Origin: Bacteroidota bacterium
Lineage (GTDB): Bacteria > Bacteroidota > Bacteroidia > JABEUT01
Direction of reading: 5' to 3'
NCBI GenBank assembly: GCA_013288345.1
Contig: JABDCA010000018.1
Location: 1-55,759 of the forward strand
DNA: 55,759 nucleotides
Part shown: one piece after another, positions 17,503 through 25,332 of the stretch
Layout: every line of letters begins with the position of its first letter
Position numbering within the stretch: position 1 is the first letter of the stretch
Position numbers and translations under genes: made by a program
The notes under the pieces: model-generated
What the model saw: only the letters and a program-made list of their open reading frames with translations
The model's database searches: none
What the model was told of the DNA's origin: nothing

Positions 17503-19776
17503 TGTAATCACAGTCTTTGTATTGTATACTCTGTCAGCAGTAATAATCCTTACAAAATAGGTTCCACCTGAAATGTTTTGAAGGTTAACATCTTGCTGTA
17601 TCATCCCGTTGCTCGAATGTGTTTGTGTTTGATAAACAACTTCACCCAGCAGGTTGGTTATTTGCAATTCCGCATTCTGCGCATTTTCTATTCCGGTAAT
17701 GGCAACTCTGAATGCTCCATTGTTAGGATTAGGGTATAGCTTGAAGTCGGCATTCGGGTTGCTAATTGTTGCAACACCTGCAGGCTCTATATCAATAGGC
17801 ATACTAAAGGTTGTAAAGTCATACCTGTCGTTTACGCCTGTGCTTCTATGGTGTTGTATACCCGGATACTGGGTGAACCAGAGTGATAAGGTAACAGTAT
17901 GTATGCCGGTGTTATGGTAATAGTGGCTATAAGTAGTCATACCTATACCGCTATCGGCACCTGTTGTGTCACCTGCATCCCATCTGTAGTAGGTTACCCC
18001 ATTGGTTCCGGTTGATGTGCTTGTGAAAATGTAAAGGTAATTGCCAACGGTATCTCCATAGTTAGTTGAAGTAAAGCTGGCATGTAATGAATCCTGGTTA
18101 GATATATTGATGGTTTCCATTACAGAGTCAATGCAATATGCACTACCTGTGTTCTCGATAATCAGCCATACGTTATAGCTTCCGTTAGATGGGAAAGTTA
18201 AGTTGGTGCTGCTGCCTGTGCCTAAAATTGTAGCAGAACTATCAGACTTCCATGTATACTGTGTACCACCATAAGTGCCTGTACTGGTACTGCTCACATA
18301 AACCATTCCTTTGGTAGTATCATTGCTTACAGTAAAGCTTGCACTAAGTGTACAAGGTGTAGTAATGTTACTGATAGTTATAACAGTATATGTAGAATCT
18401 AAGCAAAGTGAACTATCAGCCGAAGCAGTAAGTGTAACTGTATAAGTACCGTTTGCAGTATAGATATGCTTATCGGTATTGCTGTTTGTAAAATCATTAC
18501 CACCATCACCAAAATTCCAGTACGAATTTAAATTGGTATTGATTGTACTTGAAGTATTGGTAAATGATACGTGACCGTTTACACCAACTGTATAAGTGAA
18601 GTGAGCAACCAAATGACATTCGTTACTGTCTGCAGTATATTGCGATACATATTGGTAGGTAGAATCAACGCAGTAAGCAGAGCCTGTATCTCTTACAGTT
18701 AGCCATGGATAATAGTTGCCTTGGTATACGTATGTATGGTTGAAGGTAGGCGTTGTTCCATGCACTGTAGGGGTTCCATCACCTGCATTCCAATAATACA
18801 AGGTGTTAGCGTTGGTTCCTGTAGATGTGCTGGTAAAGCTTACCAACCCAGCTGCACCAACGGTATAGGTATAATTCGCACTAAGAGTGCAAGGTGTGGT
18901 TATATTAGTTACGTTAATTTGTAAAGTATCGGTAGATATACAAGTAGTACTATCGGCATATACAGTAAGCATAACCGTATAGTTGCCATTAGCAGTATAA
19001 GTATGGCTATATGTTGTAGGAGCATAGTTTGTACTTCCGCTTCCATCACCCGGGTTCCAGGTATAGTATGCATATCCGTTTATACCTGTTGTGGTACTGG
19101 TAAAACTCATGTGCCCGTTAACGCCATAGTTTACTGTAAAGCTTGCGTTAAGGTTACACGGCGGGTTTCCTGTGCCAGTTGTTATATTAACAGTGTCATA
19201 AACCGTACTTGTACAGCCATAACCATTGGTGATGGTTAATGAAGGATAGTAATAACCATTATTTACATAAGTATTAGATGGATTCGCGTTTGTTGAGGAA
19301 TTTCCATCGCCAAACCACCATTGGTAAGTTGCTCCTACACCAACCCCGGTTGATCCAGCGCTAGAGAAGTTTACTAATCCGGCTGCACCCATAGTAAAAC
19401 TTGGTTGTGGGTTAAGGCTACAAGTGCCGCTGTTTGATATCGTTACTGTGGTAGAAGCGCTGTCAAATGGGTTGCCTGTACTGTCCCAAATATACAACAC
19501 AATAGTGTAAGAGCCATTGTATGCATAAGTATGGTTAAATGTTCTAACCGCAGGTCCGTTTACTACGGGGCTGCCATCACCTGCATTCCAGGTATAAATA
19601 GTATTTGGGGAAGTACCTGTAGATGTACTGGTGCAATTTACCAGCCCGCTACTACCGGTGGTGTAGGTAAAGCTGGCTTTAAAAGCCCAGGCAGAGTTGA
19701 TAAAGCAAATGCCTAATGCAAGCAGGAATAGCTTCATCAGTTTTTTGCGCGTTGTGGGTAGGTTTTTTGTTTTCAT
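17497..19776 (-). CDS. Secreted seven-PKD-repeat protein with T9SS sorting domain
   Basis: About 759 aa from the ATG at 19776; an ATG nine codons further upstream (19803) is equally possible. A signal peptide (KLMKLFLLALGICFINSAWA) leads into seven tandem PKD domains of 80-90 aa. Each has 'SFT…G…FTSTSTG…..Y.W..GDG…..…..H.Y…G.Y.V.L….' with the PKD hallmark WNAGDG, WWFGDG, WNPGDG or WNFGDG. The end is a type-A T9SS domain ('FKLYPNPNNGAFRVAI…', '…ISGGTYFVRIITADR'). It is the last gene of the operon started by the ECF sigma factor, 98 nt after the lipoprotein stop. It is probably a surface-exposed structural or adhesive protein made on demand by that sigma factor. Confidence 0.85.
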   Translation of the reverse strand: MKTKNLPTTRKKLMKLFLLALGICFINSAWAFKASFTYTTGSSGLVNCTSTSTGTSPNTIYTWNAGDGSPVVNGPAVRTFNHTYAYNGSYTIVLYIWDSTGNPFDSASTTVTISNSGTCSLNPQPSFTMGAAGLVNFSSAGSTGVGVGATYQWWFGDGNSSTNANPSNTYVNNGYYYPSLTITNGYGCTSTVYDTVNITTGTGNPPCNLNASFTVNYGVNGHMSFTSTTTGINGYAYYTWNPGDGSGSTNYAPTTYSHTYTANGNYTVMLTVYADSTTCISTDTLQINVTNITTPCTLSANYTYTVGAAGLVSFTSTSTGTNANTLYYWNAGDGTPTVHGTTPTFNHTYVYQGNYYPWLTVRDTGSAYCVDSTYQYVSQYTADSNECHLVAHFTYTVGVNGHVSFTNTSSTINTNLNSYWNFGDGGNDFTNSNTDKHIYTANGTYTVTLTASADSSLCLDSTYTVITISNITTPCTLSASFTVSNDTTKGMVYVSSTSTGTYGGTQYTWKSDSSATILGTGSSTNLTFPSNGSYNVWLIIENTGSAYCIDSVMETINISNQDSLHASFTSTNYGDTVGNYLYIFTSTSTGTNGVTYYRWDAGDTTGADSGIGMTTYSHYYHNTGIHTVTLSLWFTQYPGIQHHRSTGVNDRYDFTTFSMPIDIEPAGVATISNPNADFKLYPNPNNGAFRVAITGIENAQNAELQITNLLGEVVYQTQTHSSNGMIQQDVNLQNISGGTYFVRIITADRVYNTKTVITR

Positions 19777-19874
19777 GTTGGTTTGGGTTATGCTTATTTG
19801 CATTATTAGTTTTCAGTTTAGGCCTTTATACACAGATACGGTACCTTTATATAAAGGGTTGGGTTTAATTTAAA

Positions 19875-21038
19875 TTATTTATAGGCCACCGCAATAATTG
19901 CATCTCCATTCTTGATTGCCAGGGTTTTGCCTGTATAGTCAAATAATATGCAATCGAACTTTACATGTAGTTGTTTGGTGCTTTGGTTATTCTCATTGTT
20001 CTGGTAGTTTGTTACCGAAGTTATTTGAAAATAACTGCTATCGGGCTGTGCAGGATTATTAGAAGTGTACTGATCACCGGTAGCATCGGTATAAATTATT
20101 GTGGCATTAGCCAGACCTTGTGGGTTAGGTGCTAAAATAGGTGAAGATATATTATAGCTAAAAACATGCGAGTAGGCTATACTATTAGGAGTGGCAGCAT
20201 AGGCAGTTGAACTGGCTTTGATATTGTTTGTTATGTCATGTACAGTAAGGGTTACCGTGTGTGGATTTGAATCACTAAAGGTATGTGCTGCGTTTGTTGT
20301 GTTTGCTGTATCATTTACTGTAAGACTGGCAGGGTCTCCAAAATCCCAGTGATACGAGTAATTGCCTGATCCACCATAGGTGGTAGGCATAAAAGTTATT
20401 CCACTATCTGTAATTGAGCAATTCAGGCTAACATTGGTATTGCCCATTTGTAATGGATTGCTCAATGTTTTGGATGTATTGTCACTAAATGTTACAAATA
20501 GCGATGAATTATAGCTTCCTGCATGGCTATATGTATGGACTATGGCGCTTAGTGCAGACGAATTTATAGTGGTTACAGTACCATCACCAAAATTCCAGGC
20601 GTAGCTTTTTACCTTTACCGAAGTATCAGCAGTAGGAGTAAAAGTTACGAAAATAGAATCTGAATTACCACCGGGTACCAAGTAACTTAAATACCCTGTT
20701 GCTAACGAATGCCCAATATTAGTTTCACTTGCACCTAAAGGTAAGGTATGATAATTATTAATAATAAACTCGATGCTTGGCGGGCAGTTGCTGGTGCAAT
20801 TATATTCTTTCAGGTTGCCTGTATAATTATATACCCCATTTGCAGAATCTTGAGTATAGGATGAGTACATGTAATAGTTATTTAAGCCTGCTCTGAGGTT
20901 CATAGCAGTACCACCCACAATGCCTGTAAAGCTAAATACAGGGCTTGCATTTTGAGTAGCTATATGTTCCTTTTTGCAGCCAGGTGTAAATAAGCTTACC
21001 AGCAAACAAAGAGTTATTATCTGAGATATTCTTTTCAT
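19875..21038 (-). CDS. PKD-domain lipoprotein
   Basis: The 387-aa protein begins with a lipoprotein signal (MKRISQIITLCLLVSLFTPGC), with Cys21 as the predicted lipidated residue and KKEH after it. Two PKD domains are visible: SYAWNFGDGTVTT near residue 150 and YSYHWDFGDPASLT near 230. The C-terminal ~120 residues look beta-rich and unassigned. It is placed between the anti-sigma/barrel protein (2-nt gap upstream) and the PKD/T9SS protein, so it is almost certainly co-transcribed and could anchor or present the secreted PKD protein at the outer membrane. That partnership is inference. Confidence 0.75.
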   Translation of the reverse strand: MKRISQIITLCLLVSLFTPGCKKEHIATQNASPVFSFTGIVGGTAMNLRAGLNNYYMYSSYTQDSANGVYNYTGNLKEYNCTSNCPPSIEFIINNYHTLPLGASETNIGHSLATGYLSYLVPGGNSDSIFVTFTPTADTSVKVKSYAWNFGDGTVTTINSSALSAIVHTYSHAGSYNSSLFVTFSDNTSKTLSNPLQMGNTNVSLNCSITDSGITFMPTTYGGSGNYSYHWDFGDPASLTVNDTANTTNAAHTFSDSNPHTVTLTVHDITNNIKASSTAYAATPNSIAYSHVFSYNISSPILAPNPQGLANATIIYTDATGDQYTSNNPAQPDSSYFQITSVTNYQNNENNQSTKQLHVKFDCILFDYTGKTLAIKNGDAIIAVAYK

Positions 21039-21040
21039 TA

Positions 21041-22507
21041 CTATTTTATAATATCGTATGAAAGTATTAATCGTAAACCGCTGTTCCTTTCAAAAACATT
21101 GTTGTTGAAAAAGGAATTATTTTCAATATCAAGCAAGCCGTAATAACCTTCGGCACTAATTGTAAAGCGTTGTATTTTTCTGCGATAGGCTAAGGTGATT
21201 TGTGCATCAAGACTATTTATGCCATCAGTATAGCCCATTTTATCTGAAGAAGTGTAACCGGAAGTACCAAAATAATTCTGGTTGTAACTAACTACATTGC
21301 TATTCGAGTTTAGTAAGTACAATACATTAACGCCCAGTGCTACTATATTCTTACTGTCGATGTTGTATTGGAATTTAATGGGCATTGCAACATAATAAAG
21401 TGTTTTGAGTGTCACTGAAGTAACATTCGTAACGGAGCCAAAATCGTATTGTGCAGTAGTGCCCGAATAAAGTGTATTTACATGCGTAAGGCTATTATAC
21501 TGTAGTCCAATAAGAGCTGAAATGTTTGTGTTGAAATAATGAGTTACACTAAGGCCTATGATCGGACTAATTCCACTTCCTTGTGTTGCACCTGCTTTCA
21601 TCCATCCCAAAGAGTAACCTGCACCTGCATCAATACTAAATAAGGTGTGGGTGTATTTAACAACCGGCGCGGGTGGCTGATTGCTACCCGCGCTGTTGTT
21701 TGAGGTGGAAGAATCTGTTTTTTTAGCTGTGTTTGCCGTTGTTGTAACTACCTGATTTTTGTTTGCAGTATCCTGCGCAGCATTTGTATTAGTAGTTGCC
21801 TGGGCAGAAGTATTAAGATTTTGCTCTGCAGTTTTTCCTGCATCAGCTACCTGTGTGGTATTGTTACTTGTATTGTTTTCATTTGCAGTAGTGGTATTTT
21901 GATTGGTTACCGGTTTGTTGTTATCGGTAACTGTAGAGGTGCCCGGAGTTGTAGTATAAGTTGATGATGAAGTTCTATTGTTTGCCAATTGAGTAGCATG
22001 AGATTTTTGTCTCTTACTTTTTTCTGTTTCAGGCCTTACATAACTATATGCAGTTGCAGATGAGTCAGCAGTAGTTTGTTTTTGGTGCTTGTTCTTTTTA
22101 GTATTTCCTGTGCTTTGGGTAGTTACAGTTTCAACAATTAGGTGTGTACCCGAATCTGAAACAGAATGATTTGGAACAGGCGAAGGCTGCAAGTTTTCAG
22201 CTTTAGTTTTAGACGTAGTAGCAGGTACTGTATTTATTTGACTTTGTACAACAGCATTATTGTTTTGCTGCGCCGAGGTATTAGTAGCTTGGTTAGAGGT
22301 GTTAGCGCTATAGATGAACGGATACATGATAGCTGCACCAACTATAATGCCTGCCAAAAACACAAGAGAGATAAAACCATATTTCTTTTTCTTCTCCGAT
22401 TTTTCAATCATGCCTTCGGCCTTGTCCCAGTTCGTTTCATCGAAAGGAAAGTCACGCTCCGATAATTTGGAGCGCAATAGGTCGTCAAATTTTTCCTGTT
22501 CGTTCAT
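21041..22507 (-). CDS. Anti-sigma-like inner-membrane protein with outer-membrane-barrel-like C-terminus
   Basis: The 488-aa protein has three parts. Residues 1-43 are charged and cytoplasmic (DDLLRSKLSERDFPFDETNW…), as in Bacteroidetes anti-sigma regions. A single transmembrane helix covers about 44-67. A Thr/Asn/Gln-rich linker runs about 68-275. A C-terminal part (about 282-488) has alternating hydrophobic strands ('YTHTLFSIDAGAGYSLGWMKAG…', '…FTISAEGYYGLLDI', terminal LRLILSYDIIK) like PorT/OmpA-type 8-strand barrels. One chain could thus touch both membranes. Its start shares one base with the ECF sigma stop, which argues for stoichiometric sigma/anti-sigma expression. The anti-sigma role is inferred from position and topology. 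Confidence 0.65.
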   Translation of the reverse strand: MNEQEKFDDLLRSKLSERDFPFDETNWDKAEGMIEKSEKKKKYGFISLVFLAGIIVGAAIMYPFIYSANTSNQATNTSAQQNNNAVVQSQINTVPATTSKTKAENLQPSPVPNHSVSDSGTHLIVETVTTQSTGNTKKNKHQKQTTADSSATAYSYVRPETEKSKRQKSHATQLANNRTSSSTYTTTPGTSTVTDNNKPVTNQNTTTANENNTSNNTTQVADAGKTAEQNLNTSAQATTNTNAAQDTANKNQVVTTTANTAKKTDSSTSNNSAGSNQPPAPVVKYTHTLFSIDAGAGYSLGWMKAGATQGSGISPIIGLSVTHYFNTNISALIGLQYNSLTHVNTLYSGTTAQYDFGSVTNVTSVTLKTLYYVAMPIKFQYNIDSKNIVALGVNVLYLLNSNSNVVSYNQNYFGTSGYTSSDKMGYTDGINSLDAQITLAYRRKIQRFTISAEGYYGLLDIENNSFFNNNVFERNSGLRLILSYDIIK

Positions 22508-23070
22508 TACAATAAAAATGATTTAACTGTAAACGCCATTTTATGGAGCATTACCTTTAATTGTTCCCGTGAAAAATGCAAATGCCATTTTGATGTTCCT
22601 TCGCTTATACCCAGCATATTGGCAATTTCCTTGTGTTCAAAACCATCTACCACATATAAGTTAAATACTCTTTGGCTCATGGGTGGCAGTTGTACTATCA
22701 GCTTATGTATTTCCTCTACATTCATTTTCGAAATGGCTTCATTCAAAGCTCCCGCTATGGGCAGTTCCTCAAAGTCCTCTACGTATTTTATATTCTCTTT
22801 ATGTTTCTTCTCCTTGCGGTATTCATCAATAAGTACATTTATAATAACCCGGCGTATCCACGATTTAAAAGGTATATGCGATTGGTATTTCTCCAGGTTG
22901 TTCAGCACTTTTAAAAAACCGGTGTTCAAAGCCTCTTGTGCCTCCTCGTATGATTGTGTATATCGTATGCAAATACTCATCAGGTATCTATAGGTCTCTT
23001 TATAAAGCTCGTATTGCGCTTTACGCTCTTTTCGTATGCAGGCTGTAATTAAGTCGACTTCTACATTCAT
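22507..23070 (-). CDS. ECF RNA polymerase sigma factor
   Basis: A 187-aa group-4 sigma factor. Sigma-2 covers about 10-80 ('YRYLMSICIRYTQSYEEAQEAL…GFLKVLNNLEKYQ'). Sigma-4 covers about 115-175, with the helix-turn-helix HKEIANMLGISEGTSKWHLHFSREQLK. It is first gene of the minus-strand operon 23070-17497 and overlaps the next gene by one base. No exact TAnnTTTG box was found upstream, which would fit an alternative or autoregulated promoter in the 248-nt spacer shared with the divergent threonine dehydrogenase gene. Target genes probably include its own operon. Confidence 0.9.
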   Translation of the reverse strand: MNVEVDLITACIRKERKAQYELYKETYRYLMSICIRYTQSYEEAQEALNTGFLKVLNNLEKYQSHIPFKSWIRRVIINVLIDEYRKEKKHKENIKYVEDFEELPIAGALNEAISKMNVEEIHKLIVQLPPMSQRVFNLYVVDGFEHKEIANMLGISEGTSKWHLHFSREQLKVMLHKMAFTVKSFLL

Positions 23071-23318
23071 TATTGCAATACGGGCTTACATCAATTTACT
23101 AACTAGTACGCGGGCCTTGGTCAATGGGTTGGGTGATTTTTGAATATTACCGAAATATCTATACAAGTAATTGAAAATCAATATGATTAATATTGACTTA
23201 AGCGCTTGAATAAGTATCTGAAACAAATCTACTAAAAATGCACCGAATTAGGCAGGCTTACCCTAAAACCCCGACCGAAATTTTAGTACTTTCGCCCATC
23301 TTCACATAAACACAGGGT

Positions 23319-24263
23319 ATGGATACAAAGATACTGGTCATTGGTGCCGGAGGGCAGATTGGGAAAGAGCTTGTACAGGAATTATGCAACATATATGGCA
23401 GCAATAAAATTGTAGCATCCGACATAAGACCCGATAATGATATTGACTGTGCTTACGAAGCGCTGGATGTATTAGATACCAAACGACTGGTTGAGATAAT
23501 CAAGAAACACAACGTAAAAGAAATATATCACCTGGCAGCTTTGCTCTCTGCTACGGCTGAGCAATACCCTGAAAAGGGCTGGAAGCTGAACATGGAAGGC
23601 TTACTTAGTGTATTAGAACTAATGCGCGAAAAGGTGATTGATAAAATGTTCTGGCCAAGTTCTATTGCTGTTTTTGGCCCCAACACTCCTAAAATAAATA
23701 CACCTCAGTATACTGTAATGGAGCCAAGTACTGTGTATGGCATAAGCAAACAGGCAGGTGAGCGTTGGTGCGAATATTACCATAACCGTTATGGCGTTGA
23801 TGTGCGGAGTGTAAGGTACCCAGGACTTATTGGCTGGCAATCGGCACCGGGCGGTGGCACAACAGATTATGCGGTACATATTTTTCATGAAGCAATAAAA
23901 AACAAAAAGTACGAATGCTTTTTAAAGGAAGACACTGCTCTGCCAATGATGTATATGAGCGATGCTTTGCGGGCCACTATAGGACTTATGCAAGTACCGG
24001 CAGATAAAGTGAAGATACGTTCTAGTTATAATCTTTCAGGGACAAGTTTTTCGCCAAAGGATATTGCAGCAGAAATAAAAAAGCATATTCCGGAATTTAC
24101 AATTACCTATAAACCTGATTACCGCCAACCTATTGCCGATAGCTGGCCACATAGCATTGATGATTCACTTGCCCGCGAACATTGGGGTTGGAAACATAAG
24201 TACGATCTGCCGGAAATGACAGCCGACATGCTGCAACACATCGGAAGCGTTAAACAAGCATAG
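23319..24263 (+). CDS. L-threonine 3-dehydrogenase, SDR (epimerase-like) type
   Basis: Predicted to oxidise L-threonine to 2-amino-3-ketobutyrate with NAD+, the first step of threonine to glycine breakdown. The 314-aa extended short-chain dehydrogenase has GAGGQIG at 9-15, active Ser114/Ser115 (WPSSIAVFG), and Tyr140/Lys144 (YGISK). The block RYPGLIGWQSAPGGGTTDYAV is characteristic of the UDP-galactose-epimerase-like threonine dehydrogenases known from Flavobacterium and relatives. No kbl (2-amino-3-ketobutyrate ligase) gene is adjacent. A general NAD-dependent epimerase is the fallback reading, but the substrate block makes Tdh most likely. Confidence 0.85.
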   Translation: MDTKILVIGAGGQIGKELVQELCNIYGSNKIVASDIRPDNDIDCAYEALDVLDTKRLVEIIKKHNVKEIYHLAALLSATAEQYPEKGWKLNMEGLLSVLELMREKVIDKMFWPSSIAVFGPNTPKINTPQYTVMEPSTVYGISKQAGERWCEYYHNRYGVDVRSVRYPGLIGWQSAPGGGTTDYAVHIFHEAIKNKKYECFLKEDTALPMMYMSDALRATIGLMQVPADKVKIRSSYNLSGTSFSPKDIAAEIKKHIPEFTITYKPDYRQPIADSWPHSIDDSLAREHWGWKHKYDLPEMTADMLQHIGSVKQA

Positions 24264-24280
24264 TTCCAATGAAAACTTGT

Positions 24281-24308
24281 CACTATACACTATACACTAT
24301 TCACTTGT
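24281..24308. repeat. 7-bp tandem repeat upstream of trmB
   Basis: Units CACTATA, CACTATA, CACTATT and CACTTGT run head to tail just before the trmB start codon. It is a short degenerate tandem repeat with no recognised function. Confidence 0.6.
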
Positions 24309-24311
24309 AAC

Positions 24312-24995
24312 GTGGGCCATCGTAAACTAAAAAAATTCGCTGAGGTAGCTACCTTCAACAATGTGTTTGAACCAACACAAGCAGCAGGAGAGCCGATTGA
24401 CTTTCCGCTTAAGGGCAAATGGAATGCAGATTATTTTAAGAACGATAACCCTATTATTCTTGAATTGGGTTGCGGCAAAGGAGAATATACCATTGGGCTT
24501 GCAAAGCGGTTCCCCAACAAGAATTTTATTGGCATGGATATTAAAGGTGCCAGGCTTTGGAGAGGCGCTAAGATTGCCGTGGAAGAAAAAATGGCCAACG
24601 TTGCTTTTGTGCGTAACCGTATCGATTTTATTGAATCGTATTTTGGCCCTAACGAAGTAAGCGAAGTATGGATTCCTTTTCCGGATCCATACCCACGTAA
24701 AGGAAAGACAGAAAAAAGACTAATGTCGGCATCTTTTGTAAAACGCTACCGTAACCTTGCAAAACCGGGAGCAATAATTCATTTTAAGAGTGATAATGCT
24801 GACTTATATGCGTATGCTATGGAGCAGGTGCAGGAACATAAGTATAAGTTACTTGCTAATTCGGCAGATGTGTATAGCGATGCTTCAACGTTAGGAGAAG
24901 AACGGGAGGAATTGCTGACCAAAATCCAAACTTATTACGAATCGACATTTTTAGCGATAGGCAAGAAGATACATTACGTAGAATTTGTAATTTAG
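24312..24995 (+). CDS. trmB: tRNA (guanine-N7-)-methyltransferase TrmB
   Basis: An SAM-dependent methyltransferase making m7G46 in the tRNA variable loop. It is 227 aa with a GTG start at 24312. No in-frame ATG exists before conserved sequence, and the upstream frame closes at a TGA at 24270. SAM motif I is ELGCGKG at 51-57, followed by FIGMDIKGARLW. The TrmB signature PFPDPYP is at 122-128 and KRLM follows. It is 48 nt after the threonine dehydrogenase and 19 nt before purS, so the three may be co-transcribed. Confidence 0.93.
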   Translation: MGHRKLKKFAEVATFNNVFEPTQAAGEPIDFPLKGKWNADYFKNDNPIILELGCGKGEYTIGLAKRFPNKNFIGMDIKGARLWRGAKIAVEEKMANVAFVRNRIDFIESYFGPNEVSEVWIPFPDPYPRKGKTEKRLMSASFVKRYRNLAKPGAIIHFKSDNADLYAYAMEQVQEHKYKLLANSADVYSDASTLGEEREELLTKIQTYYESTFLAIGKKIHYVEFVI

Positions 24996-25014
24996 CACCT
25001 CAATTATATACCAG

Positions 25015-25266
25015 ATGAAATTTATAGCCGAAATAGATGTGATGCCTTTGAAGGCACTCTTAGATCCACAAGGAAGAGCTGTAACAGGCGTACTTAAAAA
25101 TATTGGCCTTGGCGAACTCGAAAATGTTCGTGTGGGTAAGCATATTACTGTTGAAGTAGAAGCCGGCACCGAAGAAACCGCCAAGCAGAAAGTAGAAGAA
25201 GCCTGTAAGAAATTATTGGCTAACCCTATTATGGAAAGCTTTCATTTTACGATTAAAGCTAATTAA
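25015..25266 (+). CDS. purS: Phosphoribosylformylglycinamidine synthase subunit PurS
   Basis: The small structural subunit of the three-part FGAM synthase (PurS-PurQ-PurL) in purine synthesis. It is 83 aa, a normal length. The pattern 'V.PLKALLDPQGRAV.GVL…G……VRVGK.I.VEVEA' followed by 'ANP.MESFHFTI' fits the family. It is isolated from purQ and purL here and sits 19 nt after trmB. The gene ends at a convergent hairpin shared with relA. Confidence 0.88.
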   Translation: MKFIAEIDVMPLKALLDPQGRAVTGVLKNIGLGELENVRVGKHITVEVEAGTEETAKQKVEEACKKLLANPIMESFHFTIKAN

Positions 25267-25327
25267 GGCTTAGGTTAAGATTTAGGTTCAGGCTCGAACA
25301 ATAATTTCTCAATCTTAGCCTCAACCT
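25266..25327. terminator. Convergent hairpin between purS and relA
   Basis: The 17-nt arms 25266-25282 and 25311-25327 pair at 14 positions, with G-U pairs possible at others (AGGCTTAGGTTAAGATT against AATCTTAGCCTCAACCT). A clear T-run is absent, so termination strength is uncertain. Confidence 0.45.
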
Positions 25328-25332
25328 CAACC

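Noticed and set aside
24281-24308. Possible CRISPR-like repeats
   Set aside because: The units are 7 bp, contiguous and degenerate, without spacers; this is an ordinary short tandem repeat.
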